From positions 1,082,117 to 1,146,116 of the forward strand of contig NZ_BSOG01000001.1 in NCBI RefSeq assembly GCF_030160395.1: a stretch of DNA of 64,000 bases, given 5' to 3'. The notes beneath the pieces were generated by a model, which saw only the letters and a list, made by a program, of their open reading frames with translations, was not told where the DNA came from and made no database searches. A program made the position numbers and the translations under genes. The DNA is from Chitinimonas prasina. Its GTDB lineage: Bacteria; Pseudomonadota; Gammaproteobacteria; Burkholderiales; Chitinimonadaceae. Below, in pieces: positions 36,165-43,095 of this stretch. Position 1 is the first letter of the stretch, and the number at the start of each line of letters is the position of its first letter.

Positions 36165-37283
36165 ATGAGCTCGCGCGACGGCAAGGGTAAGGGAAAAAGG
36201 ACGCTCGCCACTTTCGCATCAAGCAGCACAGTCAAGCCGGCACCCAAGGCCAAAAAACCCAAGCCAGCGGAACTGCCCGACCTGAACGTCCCCCATACCT
36301 ACACCCGGCAGTCCAGCACCACCGTAGGCCCCTCCCACCCACTTGCCCCCAAGGTGGGCAAGCCATTCCACGATGCGATAGGCGCCCTGCGTGATGGCGG
36401 CGATCAGATCGTCAAGACCCAATTCAACCTGAAGGTAAAACGTGGTACCGACAAGTCGGTGAGCGTGCCTGTCGAGGGGGAATTCAGCGTGATAGGCCAG
36501 GGCACCGGCCTGGTACAAGGCTCGCTGCATACCCCCAACCTGACCGCCTATTGGGGCTCCAGCGAGGACCACAGCGTACTGCCGGCCAATCTCAGCCTAC
36601 AGCGTGCCCGGCTGGAGGGCCGCGCCATCAAGCAACTGACCGAGACCGGCTACCAGGCCGATGCCAAGAAATCCCAGCTGGATGAGCTCAACTTGAACAA
36701 GGATGGCAGCTTCCCCAAAAGAACCACGCTGGGCGGCATTGCGCTGGGCGCTCACCTGGAGGACATCACCGCGTACAGGGCAGTCAGCCTGCAAGACGTC
36801 GGTTCCGCCATACGGGCAAAGACCATGGCCACCAAATGGCAGATACTGGCGAGCGGCAAGGAGGACGCCGGCCAGGGTTTCCGTGATGATCTGCTGACGG
36901 CACTACCACAGCTGGGCAATGACGGCATAGAGGCAGCAGGCCTGAAAAAGACCGGCATCGCAGCGGTCAAGGCGCACTGGGATGCTGGCGGCACGGCGTT
37001 CAGTAAACGCAAGCAGACCAAGCATATCCAGGCCTATCACCAAGAGGCCCATCAGGCTGCCAGTGATCTCTTCGTGAAAAAGCTCAAGGATGTCCGGGCC
37101 AGTGGGGACTTTGCCCAGGCCGGCAAGTGGTGGACCAAGAAGAGCGCTAAGCTGCAGTCCATCTTTACTGATCTGGCATCGCCGGACGAAGCGACCCGCA
37201 AGGACGCCGCAGAACGCTACCAGGCCATAGGCACCAAATACGTGCAGCGCAAGTTCGATAGGCATGGCATCAAGCGCAGCTAG
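36165..37283 (+). CDS. Unrecognised effector-like protein
   Basis: 372 aa from the ATG at 36165 (AAGGA nine bases upstream). The first 45 residues are Lys/Ser/Pro-rich and low in order (GKGKGKRTLATFASSSTVKP), then comes a beta-rich segment (~70-150) and a helical C-terminus with many Lys. No signal peptide or membrane segment. The layout, with a disordered basic N-terminus and soluble novel domain, resembles the 34014 gene 1.1 kb away, so both may be cargo of the same system. Function unknown. Confidence 0.65.
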   Translation: MSSRDGKGKGKRTLATFASSSTVKPAPKAKKPKPAELPDLNVPHTYTRQSSTTVGPSHPLAPKVGKPFHDAIGALRDGGDQIVKTQFNLKVKRGTDKSVSVPVEGEFSVIGQGTGLVQGSLHTPNLTAYWGSSEDHSVLPANLSLQRARLEGRAIKQLTETGYQADAKKSQLDELNLNKDGSFPKRTTLGGIALGAHLEDITAYRAVSLQDVGSAIRAKTMATKWQILASGKEDAGQGFRDDLLTALPQLGNDGIEAAGLKKTGIAAVKAHWDAGGTAFSKRKQTKHIQAYHQEAHQAASDLFVKKLKDVRASGDFAQAGKWWTKKSAKLQSIFTDLASPDEATRKDAAERYQAIGTKYVQRKFDRHGIKRS

Positions 37284-37314
37284 CCGACCAGAACTGCCCC
37301 ACACTCACAATGGA

Positions 37315-37375
37315 ACTCCAGAAACCTCGCTATCCAAGCAACGCATCATTGCGACGAAGACGAGGTTTCTGGAGT
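37315..37375. repeat. 15-bp perfect inverted repeat
   Basis: ACTCCAGAAACCTCG (37315-37329) and CGAGGTTTCTGGAGT (37361-37375) enclose 31 bases. It lies after the 36165 gene and could act as a bidirectional terminator stem, but the long loop and the neighbouring repeat at 37393 also suit a mobile-element remnant. Confidence 0.7.
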
Positions 37376-37392
37376 GAAGGCCATTTAGCGTC

Positions 37393-37424
37393 GCTAACAA
37401 AACCCGTCGTAACGGTTCTGGCTA
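37393..37424. repeat. Single-end copy of the MITE-like repeat
   Basis: Thirty-two bases beginning GCTAACAAAAC and ending GGTTCTGGCTA match 42916-42947 at 28 positions. Only one end is present here. Confidence 0.75.
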
Positions 37425-37431
37425 ACGGCGA

Positions 37432-38892
37432 CTATTCGACACGCTGCCAGCTGCCGGTCACGGTATCCACATTGTATTTCCAGCTGAGTTGCCGACCACA
37501 ATGAGAGGTTCGCTTGTAGAAATGCTGCTGGTCAACTGCAACACCATCCACCAGCAAAGTCACTTTCAATGATGTAGAGAAGCAATCATTATTACCCAGC
37601 CTGATGCCAATTTCGTTTTGCCCAAGACGTAGCCTTTGGGCATTGACAAAGGGTAGCTGAACTGCCTTGTCCTTGAAGTTGAAAACATCGACGCCGTTGA
37701 CTGACACCTCAATCCGGTCGTTGATATCGCTAAAGTCAATGGCAAAGCGATGCGGCACCGTGCCCGCAGCTTTGTAGTTCAGGGCAATGACATTTTCAAT
37801 CAGATTCAGGTCGGGATAGTCAGCCATGACCAAGCCAACACGATGGTGGGCATTGGGAGCAAGCGCCAGCTCTTTGAAATATTTATTTGCCTGTACATTC
37901 ACATGCCGGGCAATATTTTCTGGAGTAAAATCCATACCTATCGCCCAGGCGGTAGTCGGTGCACCACTGATGCCGTGAAACTGTATGACATTGCTGGCTG
38001 ATAGGCTGGGGTTGGAAATCTTGTTAAAGACCTCCTTCTTTTTCTGCCAGTACTCTTCGCGTGCACCTGGATTGGGTACGGTGTAAAGGTTGTCCGTATT
38101 GATATAGTTGGCAAAGCGTGTACGCCACTCGTAACTATTTGGGCCTGGCAGGCCAAACCAACCTCTTGCCGATTCCTCATTGAAATCTTGCATGACCACA
38201 ATCTTGCCACGCACATCCTTCAAGCTGGGCAGCGCCGGCAGGTTCTTGTTCTGCCCGCTAGGAAAGATATCTCCACTACCCTGGGGGTAGCTGGCATTAC
38301 GATTGGGGGTGCTACCTTTCCAGAAATAAGGATGATAACGTGCATTCCGCCAGTAGGTTTCATAAAACGTTTCAGTAAAATCCCTGTCCGCGGGCATATT
38401 ACCTGTGGGCGCACCATCCGAACCATTGCCATTGGGATTGTTCATCACCATAAAGATGGTTTCACCACGATTCCTGCTCAAGAAATCGGTGGTGGCATCC
38501 AGGATTTCACTCAAATCCTTATTCAGATCATACCGACCATGGCGCAAGGCGCAGCGATTGTTCTTATGCTGGCAGCGTATATCAATCGCCCTGACACCCG
38601 CTTGTAATTGGCGCTGGATATCCATGCTCTGAGTCTTGGCGATATGAATCCAATTGAAGTCGATCACATCCCAGGTTGGCGTGTCATGCGTACCCAGTAC
38701 CGATAATTGGCTGATGGGCGTGGCATCAGGCAAACGCGACATCCAGTCTGGATTATTGCGATTGACCCCGCCATTGGACTTATCGGAAAACCCTTCAGCC
38801 GATATTGCCGGCGTGGATATTGTTAATGATAATGCAGCCACCATAGCCAGAGGCAGATGTTGGAATGTGCTGGTGTACTTCTCTTTTTGCAT
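37432..38892 (-). CDS. Secreted PI-PLC X-domain phosphodiesterase
   Basis: 486 aa with a signal peptide ending ISTPAISA. The catalytic PI-PLC pattern is present: LSVLGTHDTPTWD (first His, ~64-76), RAIDIRCQ (~100-107) and LRHGRYD (second His, ~115-121). Bacterial enzymes cleave phosphatidylinositol or GPI anchors. At ~486 aa it is longer than the ~300 aa B. cereus enzyme; a C-terminal beta domain of ~120 residues (from FAIDFSDINDRIEV) ends in a Cys-containing tail and may bind a ligand. Base composition is lower in GC than its neighbours, hinting at acquisition. Confidence 0.88.
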   Translation of the reverse strand: MQKEKYTSTFQHLPLAMVAALSLTISTPAISAEGFSDKSNGGVNRNNPDWMSRLPDATPISQLSVLGTHDTPTWDVIDFNWIHIAKTQSMDIQRQLQAGVRAIDIRCQHKNNRCALRHGRYDLNKDLSEILDATTDFLSRNRGETIFMVMNNPNGNGSDGAPTGNMPADRDFTETFYETYWRNARYHPYFWKGSTPNRNASYPQGSGDIFPSGQNKNLPALPSLKDVRGKIVVMQDFNEESARGWFGLPGPNSYEWRTRFANYINTDNLYTVPNPGAREEYWQKKKEVFNKISNPSLSASNVIQFHGISGAPTTAWAIGMDFTPENIARHVNVQANKYFKELALAPNAHHRVGLVMADYPDLNLIENVIALNYKAAGTVPHRFAIDFSDINDRIEVSVNGVDVFNFKDKAVQLPFVNAQRLRLGQNEIGIRLGNNDCFSTSLKVTLLVDGVAVDQQHFYKRTSHCGRQLSWKYNVDTVTGSWQRVE

Positions 38893-39055
38893 ATCGTTTC
38901 TTTACATAGATATATGGGCCTTTATTTTATTCAGCATTCAATCAGCCGGGCAATATCAGTGTTTTGCTTGCGCGCCATGGCAATAGATGCCCGTCATCAA
39001 CACCGCTGTTGCTGGCGCTTCCAGAAACCCAACTTGCGTTGCAGTACGCCGAGAC

Positions 39056-39886
39056 TCACCAGGCTCTGTCATGCCCCAGCACCAGAAAACCCGCCTGCAG
39101 CCAGCCGCGTAGCCAGATGGGGGCCAGGCTGTGGATCGCCTCACCAAACTGGTCGGCCGTGGCCGCCAGGGCTTGCGCCAGCGTGCCGTCTGCCTGCGCC
39201 AACCGGCTTAGCAGCACGTACTGGGCGGGCTGCAGGCTGAAGATGCCCAGGCGATAATGAGTACGTACCAGGGCCAGTTGTACCTGCTGTGGCAAGGGGA
39301 AGTCAGGGTCATGGCCATCGGCAACCTGCTGGTAGTAGGCACCGACCGGAAATCGATACTGCCGCAAAGCCAGGCAGGGCTGCAGCCGCAGCATGGGGTG
39401 ATCCTGCTGCGCGAGCGTTGCATAGCCCTGCTCCTCGGCGCCGGGGGCATCGAACAGGCTGTATAGCGTCCACTCGAAATCCGCCAGGTCCACCATGAAG
39501 TCTATCCAGGCTTCTGGTTGGGCAGCGTGGGCATCGGGCCGGTTTTGTTGCAGGTAGTCGGCAAACCCCGCCCCCAGGTGGGCCAAGGTAGGGCTACGGG
39601 AAGGGTGGGCGCGCAGGTACTCGCAGGCGAAGTCGCGGAACAGCGCTGGCTCCAGCGCATGGGCCAGTGCTTTGAACTGGCCCTGCATGCACTGCAGCAG
39701 GCGCGCAAAGTAGGCGCGCTGGTAGATGGCCAGGTGCTGTGCCGGGGCCAGTTGGCCGGTGGCCGCGATATAGCGTTCTATCAAGCCGTGATCCGGCCCC
39801 TCGGCTTGCTGCAGCAAGGCGGACTGCATGAATTGTTGCAGCTGGGCCAGCGCCAGCGGCGCCACGTCGGCGCGACCATCACGCAT
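39056..39886 (-). CDS. HvfC/BufC-like (DUF2063) partner protein
   Basis: 276 aa. The N-terminal domain has the DUF2063 signature: FMQSALLQQ, then LAIYQRAYFARLLQCMQGQFKAL (~52-74, split) and FACEYLRAHPSRSPTLAHLGAGFADYL (~86-112, split). DUF2063 proteins bind the precursor peptide and hand it to an MNIO enzyme. Its ATG lies inside the end of the MNIO gene (8-base overlap), a strong sign that the two act together. Last gene of the operon. Confidence 0.88.
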   Translation of the reverse strand: MRDGRADVAPLALAQLQQFMQSALLQQAEGPDHGLIERYIAATGQLAPAQHLAIYQRAYFARLLQCMQGQFKALAHALEPALFRDFACEYLRAHPSRSPTLAHLGAGFADYLQQNRPDAHAAQPEAWIDFMVDLADFEWTLYSLFDAPGAEEQGYATLAQQDHPMLRLQPCLALRQYRFPVGAYYQQVADGHDPDFPLPQQVQLALVRTHYRLGIFSLQPAQYVLLSRLAQADGTLAQALAATADQFGEAIHSLAPIWLRGWLQAGFLVLGHDRAW

Positions 39887-40853
39887 CCTGGCGCTCCTGC
39901 TCCGTCATCGCCATCTGCCGTGCTTCTGCCATCAGGGGCGCAACCATGAAATCCACTGGGGTGGAAACCGCTTCTGCGGCATCCACCCTGCCCATATCGA
40001 CCGCCGGCCAGTGGTTGACCTGCTGCTGCATAAAGCCCTTGGCCTTGTGCAGCTCGGCCAGGCAGGTATCAAAATCCGGGATATTGCCGTCCCACTCCAG
40101 CAGGATGGCCGCCGCCGGGCTGCGCCGCCAGACCTGCTGGAACAACTGCCAGACGGCGGCCGCCACCGGGCGGTCATGGGTGTCGATGATATGGCTGCCG
40201 CAGTGCTGATGCCCTGCCAGATGCAGCTGCACGATGGCCTCGTGCGGCAGGGTCTTTAGGTAGTCTTGTGGGTCCAGCCCGGCGTTGTAACAGCTGACAT
40301 AGCAGTTGTTGACATCGAACAGCAGCCGGCAGCCTGTCTGGGCCACCAACTCGGCCAGGAAGGCCGGTTCGGTCCAGCTTGATTGCGTATAGCTCAGGTA
40401 GCTGCTGGGGTTCTCCAGCACCAGCGGTCGCTCCAGCACCGCCTGGACTATGCGTATGCGCTCGGCCACATGCTGCAGGGTCTCGTCGGTCAGTGGCAGG
40501 GGCAGCAGATCGTGGGTGTGTTTACCCTGTACCCCGGTCCAGCACAGGTGGTCGCTGATCCACTTCGGCTGTATCTCATCGGCCAGGGCTTTCAAAGCCT
40601 GCAGGTAGCGGAAATCCAGTGGGTCACTGCTGCCTATCGACATGGACACGCCATGCATGACCAGCGGGTAGCGCTCGGCCACCTGCCGCAGCACCTGCCG
40701 CGGCCGGCCAGCCGAGAACATGAAGTTCTCCGAGATCACCTCGAACCAATCCACAGCGGGCCAATGCTTGAGGATGTGCTCGACATGGACATGGCGCAGG
40801 CCCAAGCCCAAGCCCAGCCGTGGCCAGTTGTCGCCAGGATGTGGGGCGTGCAT
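39879..40853 (-). CDS. MNIO (DUF692) multinuclear iron-dependent oxidase
   Basis: 324 aa TIM-barrel of the MbnB/TglH/BufB family. Metal-ligand and core motifs: LVMHGVSMSIGSSDPL (~64-79), KWISDHLCWTG (~97-107), LVLENPSSYL (~144-153), LLFDVNNCYVSCYN (~177-190), LHLAGHQHCGSHIIDTHD (~209-226) and LLEWDGNIPDF (~249-259). MNIOs use two or three irons and O2 to modify cysteines in peptides, giving oxazolones, thiooxazoles or loss of a carbon. The gene begins two bases after the Cys-rich substrate gene. Confidence 0.95.
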   Translation of the reverse strand: MHAPHPGDNWPRLGLGLGLRHVHVEHILKHWPAVDWFEVISENFMFSAGRPRQVLRQVAERYPLVMHGVSMSIGSSDPLDFRYLQALKALADEIQPKWISDHLCWTGVQGKHTHDLLPLPLTDETLQHVAERIRIVQAVLERPLVLENPSSYLSYTQSSWTEPAFLAELVAQTGCRLLFDVNNCYVSCYNAGLDPQDYLKTLPHEAIVQLHLAGHQHCGSHIIDTHDRPVAAAVWQLFQQVWRRSPAAAILLEWDGNIPDFDTCLAELHKAKGFMQQQVNHWPAVDMGRVDAAEAVSTPVDFMVAPLMAEARQMAMTEQERQDA

Positions 40854-40855
40854 GC

Positions 40856-41329
40856 TCAGATGCAGCTACCGCCGCCGCTCATGCCACTGGCGCCGCACGC
40901 GACGTAATCGGGATCGAAATTGGCATCCAGCCAGGCTGCCGTGGGGCCAACTGGCGATGGCGAGGGCAGCACCTGGCGCTTGGCATCCTTCATGCGCTGC
41001 TCGAACAGGGCGCGGGCGCGCAGCCATACGCTCTGGCCCTGGTTGGGGCCATTGGTGGAGAAGCGCTCGGCATTGATGGGCACGGCGCAGGACCCCAGCC
41101 AGGCACAGGGATTCTCGCCGGGGTGGTTCTGCTCTTCGCCCGTGCCATAGAGGCCGCATCCCCCCTGGCCCCGGCAGTTGTTGAGGGTGTGGCAGGAGTG
41201 GGCGGCGGCAGTGGCGCAAACGCCGCTGCCGGCGCAGCTATTGGTACCCAGCCTGTCATGTCCTTTACAGGCATTGAGGCCCATGCAGGCATGCAGTTCT
41301 CGGGGCTGCTTGATCACGGGTGAAGTCAT
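40856..41329 (-). CDS. Cysteine-rich candidate substrate of the MNIO enzyme
   Basis: 157 aa from the ATG at 41329. Eleven Cys occur, nine of them within about 75 residues, in short Gly-rich repeats: HACMG, LNACKG, TNSCAG, GVCAT, HSCHT, NNCRG, GGCG, NPCAW and GSCAV; two more lie at the end (ACGASGMSGGGSCI). No signal peptide is visible and there is a Lys/Arg/Glu-rich helical spacer (~95-125). Its stop is two bases before the MNIO start. By position and Cys content it is the likely MNIO substrate, larger than typical bufferin or methanobactin precursors. Confidence 0.82.
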   Translation of the reverse strand: MTSPVIKQPRELHACMGLNACKGHDRLGTNSCAGSGVCATAAAHSCHTLNNCRGQGGCGLYGTGEEQNHPGENPCAWLGSCAVPINAERFSTNGPNQGQSVWLRARALFEQRMKDAKRQVLPSPSPVGPTAAWLDANFDPDYVACGASGMSGGGSCI

Positions 41330-41356
41330 GGTATCTCTCGCTACGCATAGGATGGT

Positions 41357-41372
41357 GGGCGGCAAACCCGCC
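41357..41372 (-). promoter_or_regulatory. Intra-operon hairpin before the Cys-rich gene
   Basis: GGGCGG-CAAA-CCCGCC, with weaker GAT/ATC pairing outside, lies in the 84-base gap between the ferritin-like gene and the Cys-rich gene. It could protect or attenuate the transcript and so set their ratio. Confidence 0.4.
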
Positions 41373-41413
41373 ATCGGTCGTTGAACACAGGCATCAACAG
41401 GCCAAGCTGCAGC

Positions 41414-42682
41414 CTAAAAGCGCACGATGCCGTCCGGCCCGACATTCACGTCGGGCAGGTCGCGTATGCGCCCCAGGATATTGCTGTCCAGCCCAAGGCT
41501 GGCGGGTACGGCCAGGCACAGGTCTATTAGCTCCTGCTTGGCGGTGGCCAAGCTGTTGAACTGATAGTTCTCGAAGGTCGGGGCCAGCACCTGGCCGGCC
41601 TGGTTGTTCAGGTACTGGTAGCGCATGCCCCCCAGTATCTTGTCGAGTATGAAGATCATGCCCTTGTGCATGCCCACGTAGAACAGCGATTCCTGCGCTT
41701 CGCCATCCAGCCGGTAGGCGGTTTCGGTCAGCAGGAACAGATAGGAGTACACCGCATTGGCCAGATCGACCAGGGGCAGGAAAGGGGCGGGATAACCGGC
41801 ACGGGTGGGGTTGACCGGAAAGGGCTGGATGATGAGGCTGAGGTCGCTGGCGCTGAAGCGGTTGATCTCCTGCCGCAATGCATCGTACTTGTACCAGTGC
41901 GATACCTCGTTGCGCTCGGGGTCGTCGCGCTTGTGGCTGGGGTCGTTGGTATAGCCCTCGCCCTGCAGCATGATGGAATGGATGGCCATCTTGGCATCGT
42001 GCTTGCAACGTATGCGCCGCAGGTGGCCGCTATCCTTGTTATTGGGATACTGGGCCTGCTCTGCCCCGCGCTTGACCGGATTGAACGGGTCTTCCGGCTG
42101 CTGGATGTAATAGGCGTCCTTGGGGTAAACGGTGTCGACATTGTTGGGCGAGTAATAGCCCCGGTGCGCTGCCAGTTGCTCATCGCCATGGCCATAGTCC
42201 TCGTCGCTGGTCTGGTCTAGCAGCTCGACGATATAGCGATAGAACTGGCCGATGGAATCCCAATTGTCGCTCTGCGGCGGCGCGCCCTCGGCCTCGGGTA
42301 CCTCGATGACCTTGAACTGGTCGAGCTGATGCGCCGACAAGGGCTCCAAGCCCACGGCAAAGCCGGCCTTGTGGTGAGGCAGATTGGTCGGGTAGGCGCC
42401 GGGCGAGCGGCAGTAAAGCTTGGGCTCGCCGCCCAGGCTACGCAGGATATTGCAGCTCAGCGACATGTGCAGCATTTCTTCCACCGCCACACTCATCAGC
42501 AGCCCGCCCGCCTTGTTGGCGAAGGTGGCCAGCGCCCGCCCATTGGGCAGGCTATCGGTATCCTGCGGCTGACGCTGTATGGAATAGTAGGTGTAGAGAT
42601 AGATCGGGATGGTGGACAGCTCAATCTCGATGGCAGTCTGCAGATGCGTGTATAGCGCCTTGCGCAATTCGGGGCTCATCAT
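41414..42682 (-). CDS. Ferritin-like di-iron protein (VioB/iminophenylpyruvate dimer synthase-like)
   Basis: 422 aa; two adjacent ATGs, the second (42679) better spaced from AAGG. The N-terminal helices carry ferritin-like ligands: TAIEIELSTIPIYLYTYY (~16-33) and SVAVEEMLHMSLSCNILRSLGG (~64-85, split), with an ExxH. This is the domain found in VioB/RebD-type proteins. Here it stands alone, without the VioB N-terminal domain. First gene of the four-gene MNIO operon; it may carry out a further oxidation, supply iron, or protect the product. Role is inferred. Confidence 0.85.
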   Translation of the reverse strand: MMSPELRKALYTHLQTAIEIELSTIPIYLYTYYSIQRQPQDTDSLPNGRALATFANKAGGLLMSVAVEEMLHMSLSCNILRSLGGEPKLYCRSPGAYPTNLPHHKAGFAVGLEPLSAHQLDQFKVIEVPEAEGAPPQSDNWDSIGQFYRYIVELLDQTSDEDYGHGDEQLAAHRGYYSPNNVDTVYPKDAYYIQQPEDPFNPVKRGAEQAQYPNNKDSGHLRRIRCKHDAKMAIHSIMLQGEGYTNDPSHKRDDPERNEVSHWYKYDALRQEINRFSASDLSLIIQPFPVNPTRAGYPAPFLPLVDLANAVYSYLFLLTETAYRLDGEAQESLFYVGMHKGMIFILDKILGGMRYQYLNNQAGQVLAPTFENYQFNSLATAKQELIDLCLAVPASLGLDSNILGRIRDLPDVNVGPDGIVRF

Positions 42683-43095
42683 GGCCTTGTATTCCCAAGC
42701 GGAGATTCATCGGAAAACCGGCCCCGGCAAGGCGCACGCAGCCCATGCTGCACATTGCCGCAACACAGCCGGGTCTGTGTTGCCTGCTGGAGCATAGAAA
42801 ACAGCAAACCGGAAAAAATCATCCATATGGGGGAAGCGGCAAGCGGCGTGGTGCATGAAACTAGGCGGCGTGCATCAGCTACACGCGCCGCCTTTCATTC
42901 ACGGCGCTAAGAGCGGCTAACAAAACTCAGCGTAGCGGTTCTGGCTAGGCGCGCGCCGCAGACAGTACGTGGGTACGGCAAGCTCGCACAACAACGCCAG
43001 AAGGGTTTTGTTTGCGGCTCTAAGCTGCTAAGACTGCTAATCACAGCCGCCAGTGCAGCGGCCCAACATCGATCGTATCCAGGAGACAGGAAAAC
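42683..43095. other. Divergent intergenic region with a MITE-like repeat
   Basis: 413 bases. Its right half is the 120-bp inverted-repeat element at 42906-43025; the left half should contain the MNIO operon promoter. No gene seen. Confidence 0.6.
42906..43025. mobile_element. MITE-like element with 23-bp imperfect terminal inverted repeats
   Basis: Left end GCTAAGAGCGGCTAACAAAAC and right end, read in reverse, GCTTAGAGCCGCAAACAAAAC match over most positions, enclosing about 74 bases without coding potential. The GCTAACAAAAC...TTCTGGC end also occurs singly at 37393. Size and termini fit a non-autonomous element; no transposase is in the window. Confidence 0.6.
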
